A DNA stretch of 64,000 nucleotides from Ottowia sp. oral taxon 894 (lineage in GTDB: Bacteria; Pseudomonadota; Gammaproteobacteria; Burkholderiales; Burkholderiaceae_C): positions 1,847,001 to 1,911,000 of the forward strand of contig NZ_CP012073.1 in assembly GCF_001262075.1 (NCBI RefSeq). Reading direction: 5' to 3'. Positions 1 through 10,800 of this stretch are shown in pieces. Under the pieces are notes generated by a model that was given only the letters and a program-made list of their open reading frames with translations, had not been told where the DNA came from and made no database searches. The position numbers were made by a program, and so were the translations under genes. How positions within the stretch are numbered: the stretch's first letter is position 1; the number at the start of each line of letters is the position of its first letter.

Positions 1-264
1 CACGCGCTTGAAAACGCCCGTGCTGTCCAGCCGCGCCAGCAAGGCGGCGGAGGCGGCGCTGCGGCTCGGCTCCAGCACGGCGTAGGGCGCGTGCTTCAGC
101 TCAAAGCTCAGCGCGTAGCCGAACAGCAGCGCCTGAAGCAGCGCGGGCACGAGCAAGATGATGCGGTTGGCCGGGTCTTTCAGCAGCGCCAGCAGCTCCT
201 TGCGCATCAGCGCGGCAGTGCGCCAGCAGGCATCGGCCAAGGCGGAAATGAAGGTGCGGAACAT
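1..264 (-). CDS. ybhR: ABC-2 type efflux permease, second subunit (partial, 3' end outside window)
   Basis: This is the N-terminal 88 codons of an integral membrane permease. The ATG at 264 lies 5 bp after the stop of the upstream permease gene, so the two are almost certainly co-translated. The visible protein begins MFRTFISALADACWRTAALM and continues with the KELLALLKDPANR stretch and a hydrophobic helix (IILLVPALLQALLFGYALSF) typical of ABC-2 permeases. By family knowledge the order MFP, fused double ATPase, permease, permease matches E. coli ybhGFSR, a drug and cation efflux system. The rest of the gene lies beyond position 1. The assignment as the second permease rests on order and on the N-terminal pattern it shares with its neighbour. 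Confidence 0.8.
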   Translation of the reverse strand, partial: MFRTFISALADACWRTAALMRKELLALLKDPANRIILLVPALLQALLFGYALSFELKHAPYAVLEPSRSAASAALLARLDSTGVFKRV

Positions 265-269
265 GGGCT

Positions 270-1427
270 TCAGTCCAGTGTTTTGCGCAGCGTGCGCTGC
301 GTGGCCCAGGCCAGCGCCAGCGCGTAGGCCGCGAGCGTGGCCATGCCGCGCGCGATGGCCGCCTGCGTGGCCGCGCTGTCCGCGCCCGCCAGAAACAGCG
401 TTTTCATCACGCCCATGAAGTGCGAGGCGGGCATCAGCTGCCCGATGAACTGCACGGCGGCAGGCATGTTGCGCAGGTCAAACATGAAGCCCGAGAGCAC
501 CGTGGCGGGCAGAAAGCTCGCCAGCAGCGCCACCTGGCTGGCCTGGAACTGGTTGCGCGTGACGCCCGAGATGAACAGCCCCAGCAGCAGCGACACGGTC
601 AGATAGAGAAGCGCCGCCGCCAAAACCAGCGCCAGCGGCCCGCGCATGGGCACGTGAAAGGTCAGGCGCGCCGCCAGCAGGCACATGACCACATCCGCCA
701 GCCCCACCAGCAGCCAGGGCGCAAGCTTGGACAGCACGATTTCCAGCGGCCGCGCGGGCGTGACGAACAGCGCCTCCAGCGTGCCGCGCTCCCATTCGCG
801 CGCGATCAGCAGCGAAGTCAGAAACGCCCCGATCAGCGTGAGGATGAGCACCACCAGCCCCGGCACCAGATACCAGACGCTGATGCCCGCTTCGTTGAAC
901 CACAGGCGCTGCATCACTTCCACCCGCGCGGCCTGCGCGCCCGTGCGGGCGGCGGCGCGGCCGGCCTCTTTCGCGGCGGGCAGCGCCAGCGCCGCCTCCA
1001 CGTAGCCTTCCACCGCGCTGGCCGTGGTGGCGTCCAGGCCGTTCAGGATGAGCTGCACCGCCGCATCGCCCGCCGCCAGCCGCGCCGCGAAGTCGCCCGG
1101 CGCCTGCACGATGGCGTCTACCTCGCCCTGGCGCATGGCTTGCCGGGCGGCGTGCATGTCCGTCATCCAGCGCGCGTCAAAGTAGCGCGAGCCTTGCAGC
1201 CCGGCCAGCGCCTGCCGCGCCGCCGGGGCCGGGTCTTGCAGCACCACGGCCACCGGCACGCGGTTCACGTCAAACGACAGGCCGTAGCCAAACAGCCATA
1301 TCAGCGCCAGCGGCAGCAGCAGGCCCATGAGCAGATTGCTCTTGTCGCGCAGCATCTGCCGCGTCTCCTTGCGCGTGAGTGCGGCCAGGCGGCGCAAAAA
1401 GCCGCCCGCAGGCAGCGGGGCGCTCAT
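270..1427 (-). CDS. ybhS: ABC-2 type efflux permease, first subunit
   Basis: A 385-residue inner-membrane permease of the ABC-2 family. The N-terminal LTRKETRQMLRDKSNLLMG motif leads into a first transmembrane helix, followed by a large periplasmic domain (about residues 50-180) and a cluster of five C-terminal helices, including the typical REWERGTLEALFVTPARP loop. It should form the membrane channel with the following permease, energised by the fused ATPase encoded upstream. I chose the ATG at 1427 because the family starts just before the KET motif; an upstream TTG at 1466 would add 13 Arg-rich residues. The gap to the ATPase gene holds one end of a dispersed repeat. Confidence 0.85.
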   Translation of the reverse strand: MSAPLPAGGFLRRLAALTRKETRQMLRDKSNLLMGLLLPLALIWLFGYGLSFDVNRVPVAVVLQDPAPAARQALAGLQGSRYFDARWMTDMHAARQAMRQGEVDAIVQAPGDFAARLAAGDAAVQLILNGLDATTASAVEGYVEAALALPAAKEAGRAAARTGAQAARVEVMQRLWFNEAGISVWYLVPGLVVLILTLIGAFLTSLLIAREWERGTLEALFVTPARPLEIVLSKLAPWLLVGLADVVMCLLAARLTFHVPMRGPLALVLAAALLYLTVSLLLGLFISGVTRNQFQASQVALLASFLPATVLSGFMFDLRNMPAAVQFIGQLMPASHFMGVMKTLFLAGADSAATQAAIARGMATLAAYALALAWATQRTLRKTLD

Positions 1428-1530
1428 TGCAGCGGCCCGCCTGCCGCCCGCGCGGCGCGAATGCAACAGGCAGGCGATGCGGTCATGAGGCCCGCTTTCA
1501 GGATCGAGTCTGGGGAAGGCATTTTTTTCG

Positions 1531-3387
<1,857 letters not shown>

Positions 3388-3476
3388 GGCGTTACAGCCC
3401 GGGCACGGCCCGCCCGCCGCGAAACGGGCGGATTGGGGGGCGCGCAGCGCAGGCGGCAGATGGGCCAGGCGGCATC

Positions 3477-3566
3477 ATTTCGCTCCTGTATCAATAGCAT
3501 GATGTCCTAGTGGAAACTGCGCAAGAAGGCATTTCAACCCCGTTGAATTTGCTCCTGTTTCTGATG
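3477..3566 (-). repeat. Dispersed 88-bp intergenic repeat, copy B
   Basis: A near-consensus minus-oriented copy. Read on the minus strand it runs from GCATCAGAAACAGGAGCAAA through GTTTCCACTAGGACATCATG to TTGATACAGGAGCGAAAT. It lies between ybhG and ybhF, the second copy in this one operon, and runs in the direction of transcription. Its right-hand AGGAGCGAA is followed directly by ATG, opening a 28-codon frame that stops just before ybhF; there is no sign that this is a real leader peptide. Confidence 0.9.
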
Positions 3567-3646
3567 CCATCTGGCAGTGCGCCCCCGGCCTTCAGCCGGA
3601 CCGGCTGGCCAGCGGAGGGCATGGAGGCGGGCGAAGATGAATCCGC

Positions 3647-4807
3647 TCACGGCTGCCCGCCAGCGGGCGCACGGGCAGGCTGGCCGGCGGCAGGCGCGCC
3701 TTGCAGCCGCACGGTGGCGGGCTGGCCCAGCCGCAAGGCGTCGGCCGGGTCATCCACCTGCACGCGCACTTCATAGACGAGGCTGGTGCGCAGCTCGGCC
3801 GTTTGCACCTGCCGGGGCGTGAATTCGGCCACGGAGGCGATGTAGCCCACCGTGCCGCGCAGGGGCGAATCCGGCTGGCTGTCGGTCGTGACGGCGGCGG
3901 GCATGCCGGGAGCCACGCGGCCCAGATCCGGCTCGGCCACATACACGCGCACCCATTTGGGCTGGGTGAGCGCCAGCGTGTAGGCGGGCCGCTGGGGGCT
4001 GGCCATGTCGCCCGGCTCCAACAGGCGCGCGCGCACCACGGCGCTGACGGGCGCGCGCAGTGCGCCCTGCTCAATCTGATGCTCCAGCAGGGCCAGCGCG
4101 GCCTCGGCGGCTTTCAGTTGCGCGCGGGCGGCGGCAATGTCTTCCTCGCGCGGGCCAATCTGCGCCAGCCGCAGCGCCTCTTGCGTTTCGCGGACTTTGG
4201 CCTCGGCCACCTGCGCGGCGGTCTGCGCGTGCTCCAGCGCCTGGCGGCTGGCCGCGCCGCCGCCAGCCAGCTGGCGCAGCCGGGCCAGGTCTTGCCGCGC
4301 CCTGGCGGCATCGGCGCGGGCGGCGGCCACGCGGCTTTGCGCCTGCGCCACCTCCTGCGGGCGCGTGCCGCTTTCCAGCTTGCGCAAGCTCTGGCGCTGC
4401 GCCTCGATTTGCGCGCGCGCCTGTGCGGCCTGCAAAGCCAGCGTCTGCGTGTCCAGCACGGCCAGCGTCTGCCCGGCCTGCACGCGCGCGCCTTCGTCCA
4501 CGGCCATTTCCAGCACGCGGCCGGAGCCTTCAAACGCCAGCGCGATTTGCCGGATGTCCACATTGCCGTACAGCGTGAGCGCGCCATCGCCCGCCCCGCC
4601 CTTCGAGCAGGCGGAAAGCGCCAGCGCCGCCCCGCAAACGGCCAGCCCCAAAGCGCAGCGCACGGCCCGGCACAGGCGGAAAACCCGAATGGCATGCGCC
4701 AGGCCGCGCGCAAGAAGCCGCCCGGAGCGCGAAGCGCGGCGCGGCAAGGCATGCGCCGTGCCGCCGGAAAGCAGGGAAAGGGTGGAGATCAGCATGGCGG
4801 GCATCAT
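3647..4807 (-). CDS. ybhG: HlyD/EmrA-type membrane fusion protein of the YbhGFSR efflux system
   Basis: A 386-residue periplasmic adaptor (long form). After a basic N-terminus comes a hydrophobic signal ending in the lipobox-like LALSAC. The biotinyl-lipoyl half motif follows (GRVLEMAVDEGARVQAGQTL), then a long Ala/Gln/Arg-rich coiled-coil hairpin, the second lipoyl half (APVSAVVRARLLEPGDMASP) and a beta-barrel domain. It should link the ABC pump to an outer-membrane factor. The start is uncertain. ATG codons at 4807 and 4804 have no ribosome binding site and sit against an AT-rich palindrome that itself looks like a promoter, so translation may begin further in, close to the signal peptide. 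First gene of the four-gene operon. Confidence 0.85.
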   Translation of the reverse strand: MMPAMLISTLSLLSGGTAHALPRRASRSGRLLARGLAHAIRVFRLCRAVRCALGLAVCGAALALSACSKGGAGDGALTLYGNVDIRQIALAFEGSGRVLEMAVDEGARVQAGQTLAVLDTQTLALQAAQARAQIEAQRQSLRKLESGTRPQEVAQAQSRVAAARADAARARQDLARLRQLAGGGAASRQALEHAQTAAQVAEAKVRETQEALRLAQIGPREEDIAAARAQLKAAEAALALLEHQIEQGALRAPVSAVVRARLLEPGDMASPQRPAYTLALTQPKWVRVYVAEPDLGRVAPGMPAAVTTDSQPDSPLRGTVGYIASVAEFTPRQVQTAELRTSLVYEVRVQVDDPADALRLGQPATVRLQGAPAAGQPARAPAGGQP

Positions 4808-4830
4808 ATTAAATTAAATTTAATTTTTAA
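4801..4830 (-). promoter_or_regulatory. AT-rich palindrome and candidate promoter/operator of the ybhGFSR operon
   Basis: A perfect 16-bp palindrome (AAATTAAATTTAATTT, 4811-4826) stands out against very GC-rich surroundings. On the minus strand TTAAAA and TATGAT flank it with a 16-bp spacer, a fair sigma-70 promoter. In E. coli this operon is controlled by the TetR-type CecR; no such regulator gene is adjacent here. The palindrome is seen directly; the regulatory role is inferred. Confidence 0.45.
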
Positions 4831-5433
4831 CCCGCAGAGGCGCGCCTTGCTTGCCGGAAGGGGTTGCGCAGAAATGGCGCGAAGCCTTGCCCGCCGAAAG
4901 CGCCCGTGCCAACGCGCGGCCGGAAAACAGACAGCGGGTTCTGGATCGCTCACGCCGCCCGGAGCGGAGCGTTGCGGCGGATGAATGAAGCGGCGCGGCC
5001 GGACCTGCTGCAAGCGGCACGGTCAGAAAGGCCGCTGGCTATGCCGTCTTCGCAGCGGCCTCTTGCACGTTCTTGCACGCGCCACGGGCATTGAAAAGCT
5101 GAAAAGCCAGCTTGCCGCTGTTCATCCTTGCAAGCGGCTTTGGCCGCCTGCAAGCGCCAGCCGGAGGCAAGCAGGAAGAGGGCGCCCGTGGCCGCGCTTT
5201 TCGCACTGCGGGCGGACTTTGGGCCGGTTTTCAGTCAGGGACGCAGAGCCATTGCGGGCGGAAGGCGGATGGGCCGGTTTGAGGGCATGAGGCCATCCAT
5301 TCCCGGCGATCCCAATATCGCCGTGCATTCAGGCCTGCCCCCAAGGCAGCCCATCCTGATTCATTGCTTTCGCCCTTTGCGGGAAGGCGCTGAACAGGGT
5401 TTTGGAAAGCAGCCGGGCGTTCGGGGGAGCGGA
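4831..5433. other. Gene-free stretch between ybhG and the cytochrome c5 gene
   Basis: About 600 bp with no frame that resembles a known protein. It contains a copy of the second repeat family at 5346-5404 and several echoes of CAAGCGGC-type words between 5010 and 5160, suggesting accumulated repeat debris. The cytochrome gene ends at 5434, so the stretch lies between the 5' end of one minus-strand operon and the 3' end of the next gene. Confidence 0.5.
5346..5404 (+). repeat. Second dispersed repeat family, copy a
   Basis: Contains GCAGCCCATCCTGATTCATT, then CTTTCGCCCTTTGCGGG, then CGCTGAACAGGGTTTT. It aligns along its whole length with the copy at 57001-57057 upstream of secA. Confidence 0.6.
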
Positions 5434-5964
5434 TTATTGGGAATGCGCCACCATGTATTCGACGACGGTTTTCAGCTCGTCGTCGCTGGCCTTGGTGCCG
5501 CCGCGCGCGGGCATGCCGCCCCGGCCGTTGATGGCCACTTTCATGAGTTCGTCCATGCCCGTGGCGATGCGCGGCGCCCAGGCGTCCTTGTCGCCCACCT
5601 TGGGCGCGCCGCCTGCGCCCGTGCCGTGGCACATGGCGCAGCTTTTCTTGTACAGGGCAGGCACTTCGCCCGTGGCGGCTGCGGCGGGCGCGGGCGCAGC
5701 TGCTTCAGCGGGCGCGGCAGCGGCTTCGGCGGAGGCGGTTTGCGTAGCGGCCTGGCCTGCCAGGTTGAGCGCGCCGACTTTGGCGATGCGCGCATCGACG
5801 CTCCCGGCCCCTTCGCCGCTGCGCGTGAGACTGCCATAGCTGCCGGGAGCGGGCTGGGTCAGGCTAAAGAGCGTCAGCGCCACGACGGCGGCAATGACGG
5901 GCCATAGCAGCCATTTGAAAGATTCGGGCTGGTCGCTGGACGTGGGTTGCGTGTTTTCGCTCAT
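5434..5964 (-). CDS. Membrane-anchored cytochrome c5-type protein
   Basis: A 176-residue class I c-type cytochrome. A short cytoplasmic N-terminus leads to one transmembrane helix (residues 18-36, WLLWPVIAAVVALTLFSL), then an Ala/Pro-rich linker (about 75-98) and a single haem domain with CAMCH at 109-113. A downstream Met in GRGGMPARGG is the likely axial ligand. This is the usual betaproteobacterial cytochrome c5 architecture: a tethered periplasmic electron carrier between bc1 and oxidases. It stands alone. A terminator hairpin separates it from the RND operon upstream, and no oxidase genes are adjacent. The ATG at 5964 is followed directly by the hydrophilic leader. Confidence 0.85.
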   Translation of the reverse strand: MSENTQPTSSDQPESFKWLLWPVIAAVVALTLFSLTQPAPGSYGSLTRSGEGAGSVDARIAKVGALNLAGQAATQTASAEAAAAPAEAAAPAPAAAATGEVPALYKKSCAMCHGTGAGGAPKVGDKDAWAPRIATGMDELMKVAINGRGGMPARGGTKASDDELKTVVEYMVAHSQ

Positions 5965-5992
5965 GGCGGCCTCTTTTTGGGGCGGGGTCAGG

Positions 5993-6034
5993 ATGGAAAA
6001 CAGGGCCTGAAGCCGTGTTGGGCTTCAGGCCCTG
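5993..6034 (-). terminator. Rho-independent terminator of the RND efflux operon
   Basis: A perfect 14-bp stem (CAGGGCCTGAAGCC at 6001-6014 with its complement at 6021-6034) with a 6-nt loop. On the minus strand it is followed by TTTTCC. It lies 47 bp after the stop codon of the outer-membrane factor gene. Confidence 0.85.
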
Positions 6035-6080
6035 CTGAAGGGCGCAAATTATAGGTTTCGGGTGAAAAAACCCCGTTTTC

Positions 6081-7565
6081 TCACTCTTTTGACGTTTCTT
6101 TTTCTTGTTTTTGGTCAGATTCAGGCTGCGTCTGGTTCCAGCCGCCGCCCAGGGCTTTGTAGAGCGTGATTTCGTTGGCGCGCTGCGCCAGCCGGGTTTG
6201 GGCCAGCGCTTGTTCGACGCCAAAGAGCGAGCGCTGGGCATCGAGCAGGTCCAGGCTGTTGGCCACGCCGTTGCGGTAGCTCAAATCGACGAGGCGGTAG
6301 CGCTCGCGTTCGGCGTCGGTTTGCTGTTGCTGGGCCTGAAGCTGCTCGGCCAGCGCCTGGCGGGCGGTGAGGGCATCGGCCACTTCCTTGAAGGCGGTCT
6401 GGATGGCTTTTTCGTACCGGGCCACAGCGATGTCGCGGGCGGCTTGCGCCGATTCCACGCCTGCGCGGTTGCGGCCCATGTCGAAGATGGGCAGGGAGAT
6501 GGCGGGCGCAAAGTTCCACGCGCGCTGGCCGCCGCTGCCAAACAGGCCGTCCAGGTCGCTGCTGGCGCGCCCCAGTCCGGCCGTGAGGCTGATGGTGGGG
6601 AAGTAGGCCGCGCGGGCTGCGCCGATGTTGGCGTTGGCGGCGATGAGTTGCTGCTCGGCCTGGCGGATGTCGGGGCGGCGCAGCAGCACGTCGGAAGACA
6701 GGCCGGCGGGCACGTCGGCAAAGCCCGAGAGCTGCGTTTCATCGGCCTTGGGCAGCAGTTGCTCTGCGATGGGCTGGCCTGCCAGCAGGGCCAGGTTGCT
6801 CAGGCCTTCGGCGCGCAGGCGCTTTTGCTCGGCGCGGCTGGCGCGGGCGGCGGCGGCCTGCGATTCGGCCTGGCGCATGTCCAGCGCGGTGGCCACGCCG
6901 TTGTCAAGGCGCAGCCGGGTGAGCTTGAGCGACTCTTCGCGTGTGGCGAGCGTGCGTTCGGCCAGGGCCAGCAGTTCGGTGTGCGTTTGCAGCGACAGCC
7001 ACGCGCTGCTGATGGCGGCGATGAGGCTGATTTGCGTGTTTTTCTGCGCTTCTTCGGTGGCCAGATACTGGGCCAGCGCGGCTTGCTTGAGGGCGGCGAT
7101 GCGGCCGAAGAAGTCGATTTCCCACGCGGTGATGCCCACGCTCAGGCTGGCGTTGGAGTTGACGCTGGCGCCGCCCGGCACGGTGGCGGGCGCAGAGCGC
7201 GTGTAGCTGCCGCTGGCGCCCAGCGTGGGGAACTGGTTGGCGCGGGCGATTTGGTAGCTGGCGCGCATTTGCTCGACGCTGTGGCGGGCCACGCGCAGAT
7301 CGCGGTTGTTTTGCAGCGCCTGGCGGATGATTTCGCGCAGGCGTTCGTCTTGCACGAACTGTTCCCAGGGCAGGTCGGGCGCGGCCAGGGTTTGGGCCTG
7401 GTCTTCGGCTGGGCCGCCTTCGGCGGGCTGCGCGCCGGGCCAGTGTGCGGGCACGGGCGCGGCGGGGCGCTCGTATCGGGGCGTGAGCGAGCAGCCCGCA
7501 AGCATGAGGGCGGCGGCCAGCGGCACGGCCAGGCGGCGCATGAAGGAAGTGGAGGTGTCGTTCAT
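6081..7565 (-). CDS. oprM: Outer-membrane efflux lipoprotein (OprM/TtgC-type)
   Basis: A 494-residue outer-membrane factor of the NodT/OprM family. The signal peptide ends in the lipobox LMLAGC with the acylated Cys at residue 25, followed by SLTPRYERP, the classical N-terminus of the family. Two repeated halves of long alpha-helices plus beta strands form the trimeric channel; LLRRPDIRQAEQQLIAANAN and AYFPTISLTAGLG are family signatures. The C-terminal tail is Lys/Glu rich. I chose the ATG at 7565 because AGAGGA lies just upstream and it begins the lipoprotein signal. The frame stays open further upstream, inside acrB, but that is not coding. Third gene of the pump operon, 25 bp after acrB. 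Confidence 0.92.
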   Translation of the reverse strand: MNDTSTSFMRRLAVPLAAALMLAGCSLTPRYERPAAPVPAHWPGAQPAEGGPAEDQAQTLAAPDLPWEQFVQDERLREIIRQALQNNRDLRVARHSVEQMRASYQIARANQFPTLGASGSYTRSAPATVPGGASVNSNASLSVGITAWEIDFFGRIAALKQAALAQYLATEEAQKNTQISLIAAISSAWLSLQTHTELLALAERTLATREESLKLTRLRLDNGVATALDMRQAESQAAAARASRAEQKRLRAEGLSNLALLAGQPIAEQLLPKADETQLSGFADVPAGLSSDVLLRRPDIRQAEQQLIAANANIGAARAAYFPTISLTAGLGRASSDLDGLFGSGGQRAWNFAPAISLPIFDMGRNRAGVESAQAARDIAVARYEKAIQTAFKEVADALTARQALAEQLQAQQQQTDAERERYRLVDLSYRNGVANSLDLLDAQRSLFGVEQALAQTRLAQRANEITLYKALGGGWNQTQPESDQKQEKETSKE

Positions 7566-7590
7566 GTTGTTGGATCCTCTTGATGCGGGG

Positions 7591-10500
7591 TCATCCGTGT
7601 TGCGGCCCGGATTCTGCGGGCGCAGCCAGCGCGGCTTCAGGCGCGGCCGCCTTTTTGCCGCCCTTAAAGAATTTGCGCACCAGCACGTAGAACATGGGTA
7701 CGAAGAACACCGACAGCAGCGTGCCAATCAGCATGCCCCACAGCACCGAGGTGCCGATGGCGCGCTGGCTGGCCGAGCTGGCGCCCGAGGCCAGATACAG
7801 TGGCACCACGCCCAGAATGAAGGCGAACGAGGTCATCAGAATGGGGCGGAAACGCAGGTGCGCGGCTTGCAGCGCGGCTTGCAGCGCGGTTTTGCCTTGC
7901 TCTTGCACGTCTTTGGCAAATTCGATGATCAGGATGGCGTTCTTCGCGGACAGGCCGATCACGGTGATCAGGCCGACCTGAAAGTAGATGTCATTGAGGT
8001 AAGTGGGCACGGCGTTGAACCAGTTGCGGCCCGTTGTGCCCAGCACCACGCCCAGAAAGCCCAGCGGCACCACCAGAATGACGGCCAGCGGAATCGACCA
8101 GCTTTCATACAGCGCCGCCAGCGCCAGAAACACGGCCAGGATGGCGAAGGCGTAGAGGATGACGGTTTGCGCGCTGCCCTTGACTTCTTCGCGCGACTGC
8201 TCCGCCCATTCCAGGCTGTAGCCGCTGCCCATTTCATCGACCATGCGCTGCACTTCGGCCATGGCCTCGCCCGAGGAGTAGCCGCTGGCGGCCGCGCCTT
8301 CGATTTGCATGGCCGGGTAGCCATTGAAGCGCTGGCTTTGCTGCACGCCTTCTTCCCATGAAGCCGAGGCCACGGTAGACAGCGGCACGGCCTGGCCCGA
8401 GGAGTTGGGCACCGTCAGCGCCAGAACATCTTCGGGTTGCATGCGCGAAGAGGCATCGGCTTGCACGATCACGCGTTGCAGGCGGCCATTGTTGGGAAAG
8501 TCATTGATGTAGGACGAACCCAGCGCCATCGCCAGCACGGAGCGGATGCTGGAAAAGTCAATGCCTTGCGCAGCGGCAGCGGCGCGGTTGATGTCAATCT
8601 TGAGCTGGGGCGCGTCTTCCAGGCCGCCGGTGCGGGTGTTTTGCGCGTTGAACATTTTGCTGGAGCGCATTTGGCCCAGCAGCTTGTTGCGCGCAGCCAG
8701 CAAGGCGGCATGGCCGTTGTTGTTGCGGTCTTGCAGGAAGAACTTGAAGCCCGAGCTGGTGCCCAACTCCATGATGGCAGGCGGACTGACGGCAAAGGCA
8801 AAGCCGTCTTTCACCATGCCCATCATGGCGCCGGTGATCTTGCCGGCCACCGAGGCGGCGTCGCTGCCCGGCGCCTTGCGCTGGCTCCAGTCTTTGAGCA
8901 TGACAAAGCCCATGGCCATGTTCTGGCCGGAGCCGGTGAAGCTGAAGCCGGAAACGCCAATCATGCTGTCCACTTCGGGCATGGACGTGGCAATCTGCGT
9001 GACCGTGGCCAGCGTGGCGTCGGTGCGGGCCTTGGTTGCGCCAGCGGGCAGCTGCATGCTCACCATCAGCGTGCCCTGGTCTTCATTGGGCAGAAAGGAC
9101 GTGGGCAGGCGCATGTACACCCACACCGCGCCAGCGGCCAGCGCCAGATAAACCACCATCAGGCTCAAAGAGCGGCGCAGCAAGCGGGCCACGATGCCTT
9201 CATAGCCATGCGTGGTGGCGCTGAAGCCCCGGTTGAACCAGCCGAAAAAGCCGCTTTTTTCCATGTGATGGCCTTTGGGCACGGGCTTAAGCAGCGTGCC
9301 GCACAGCGCGGGCGTGAGCGACAAGGCCAAAAAGGCCGAGAAGGCGATGGCCAGCGCCATGGTCAGCGCGAACTGCCGGTAGATGTTGCCCGTGGCCCCG
9401 CTGAACATGGCCAGCGGCACGAACACGGAAATGAGCACCGCCGTGATGCCGATCACCGCGCCGGAAATCTGGCTCATGGCTTTCTTGGTGGCTTGCAGCG
9501 GCGGCAGGCCTTCTTCGCTCATGATGCGCTCGACGTTTTCCACCACCACGATGGCGTCGTCCACCACGATGCCGATGACCAGCACCATGGCGAACATGGT
9601 CAGCACATTGATGGACATGCCCAGATACCAGATGCCCGCAAATGCGCCCAGCAGCGAAATAGGCACCACGATGGTGGGAATGAGCGTGTAGCGGATGTTT
9701 TGCAAAAACAGAAACATCACCAGAAACACCAGCACGACGGCTTCAAGCAGCGTGTGCACCACCGCTTCAATGGACAGGCCGACGAATGTGGAGGTGTCGT
9801 AAGGCGCTGACCAGGACAGGTCTTGCGGGAAAAATTTCTGCAGCTGCTCCATCTTGGCTTTGACAGCCGTGGCCGTGGCGATGGCGTTACCGCTGTTGGA
9901 GAGCATGACGGCCATGCCCACGGCCTGCTTGCCGTTCAGGCGCGTGGATGTGTCATAGCTCTGGCTGCCCAGCTCCACGCGGGCCACGTCTTTCAGATAA
10001 ACGTTCGCGCCGCCGGTAGTGGAGCGCAAGATGATGTTGCCGAACTCTTGCGGCGTGCTCAGCTGTCCTTGCGCCGTGACGGTGGCCGTGATGGTTTGCC
10101 CGGCCTCGGCAGGCAGGGATCCGATGGAGCCGGCGGAAATCTGCGCGTTCTGCGCCGAAATGGCCGAAGACACGTCCAGGAAAGAGAGGTTGTAGTTCTT
10201 CAGCTTTTTCGGATCGACCCACACGCGCATGGCGCGCTGCGCGCCGAACAGCCGCGCCTCGCCCACGCCGCTCACGCGCTGGATTTCGGGGCGGACGTTG
10301 CGCTCCACGTAGTCGGCGATGTCCTCGGTTTCCATCACCTTGGAGTCGAACATGAGCACCATCAGGAAGTTGGAGCGCGACTTGGACACCGTGATGCCGT
10401 TTTGCTGCACCGTGGCAGGCAGCAGCGCCGTGACTTCCGAGAGCTTGTTCTGCACGTTCACCTGTGCTAGGTCTTCGTCGGTTTCGGGCGTGAAGGTCAG

Positions 10501-10773
10501 GCTGACTTCGCCCACGCCATTGGCCGAAGCGCTGGTGCTCATGTAGTCCAGCCCCTCGATGCCGTTCATGTTGCGCTCGATGACGGCCAGCACGCTGTCT
10601 TCCAGCACTTGCGCGGAAGCGCCCGGATAAGTGGCTGATAGCCGGATGGTGGGCGCGGCCACCGACGGGTATTGCGAAACCGGCAGATTGCGGATGCCGA
10701 TGACGCCAGCGATGATGATGAAAATGGAGATCACCCACGCGAAGATGGGGCGATCAATGAAGAAACGGGCCAT
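7591..10773 (-). CDS. acrB: RND multidrug efflux transporter, AcrB/MexB/TtgB family (HAE1)
   Basis: A 1060-residue inner-membrane proton/drug antiporter. It starts MARFFIDRPIFAWVISIFII, the hallmark of the HAE1 family. The proton-relay Asp pair in GIVVDDAIVVVENVERIM falls near residues 405-406, and a second transmembrane block contains GLSAKNAILIIEFAKD, with the relay Lys. The length is normal for AcrB. It works as a trimer with the adaptor encoded upstream and the outer-membrane factor downstream to expel hydrophobic drugs, detergents and solvents. The AAAGGAGC ribosome binding site precedes the ATG at 10773. The C-terminus is Ala/Gly/Lys rich. No frameshift or missing motif was seen. Confidence 0.96.
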   Translation of the reverse strand: MARFFIDRPIFAWVISIFIIIAGVIGIRNLPVSQYPSVAAPTIRLSATYPGASAQVLEDSVLAVIERNMNGIEGLDYMSTSASANGVGEVSLTFTPETDEDLAQVNVQNKLSEVTALLPATVQQNGITVSKSRSNFLMVLMFDSKVMETEDIADYVERNVRPEIQRVSGVGEARLFGAQRAMRVWVDPKKLKNYNLSFLDVSSAISAQNAQISAGSIGSLPAEAGQTITATVTAQGQLSTPQEFGNIILRSTTGGANVYLKDVARVELGSQSYDTSTRLNGKQAVGMAVMLSNSGNAIATATAVKAKMEQLQKFFPQDLSWSAPYDTSTFVGLSIEAVVHTLLEAVVLVFLVMFLFLQNIRYTLIPTIVVPISLLGAFAGIWYLGMSINVLTMFAMVLVIGIVVDDAIVVVENVERIMSEEGLPPLQATKKAMSQISGAVIGITAVLISVFVPLAMFSGATGNIYRQFALTMALAIAFSAFLALSLTPALCGTLLKPVPKGHHMEKSGFFGWFNRGFSATTHGYEGIVARLLRRSLSLMVVYLALAAGAVWVYMRLPTSFLPNEDQGTLMVSMQLPAGATKARTDATLATVTQIATSMPEVDSMIGVSGFSFTGSGQNMAMGFVMLKDWSQRKAPGSDAASVAGKITGAMMGMVKDGFAFAVSPPAIMELGTSSGFKFFLQDRNNNGHAALLAARNKLLGQMRSSKMFNAQNTRTGGLEDAPQLKIDINRAAAAAQGIDFSSIRSVLAMALGSSYINDFPNNGRLQRVIVQADASSRMQPEDVLALTVPNSSGQAVPLSTVASASWEEGVQQSQRFNGYPAMQIEGAAASGYSSGEAMAEVQRMVDEMGSGYSLEWAEQSREEVKGSAQTVILYAFAILAVFLALAALYESWSIPLAVILVVPLGFLGVVLGTTGRNWFNAVPTYLNDIYFQVGLITVIGLSAKNAILIIEFAKDVQEQGKTALQAALQAAHLRFRPILMTSFAFILGVVPLYLASGASSASQRAIGTSVLWGMLIGTLLSVFFVPMFYVLVRKFFKGGKKAAAPEAALAAPAESGPQHG

Positions 10774-10800
10774 GAATGCTCCTTTGCCTGGCGCGCCGGC

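Noticed and set aside
7566-7727. N-terminal extension of the outer-membrane efflux protein
   Set aside because: The open frame upstream of 7565 lies inside acrB, is Arg/Cys rich, and a good ribosome binding site plus lipoprotein signal mark 7565.
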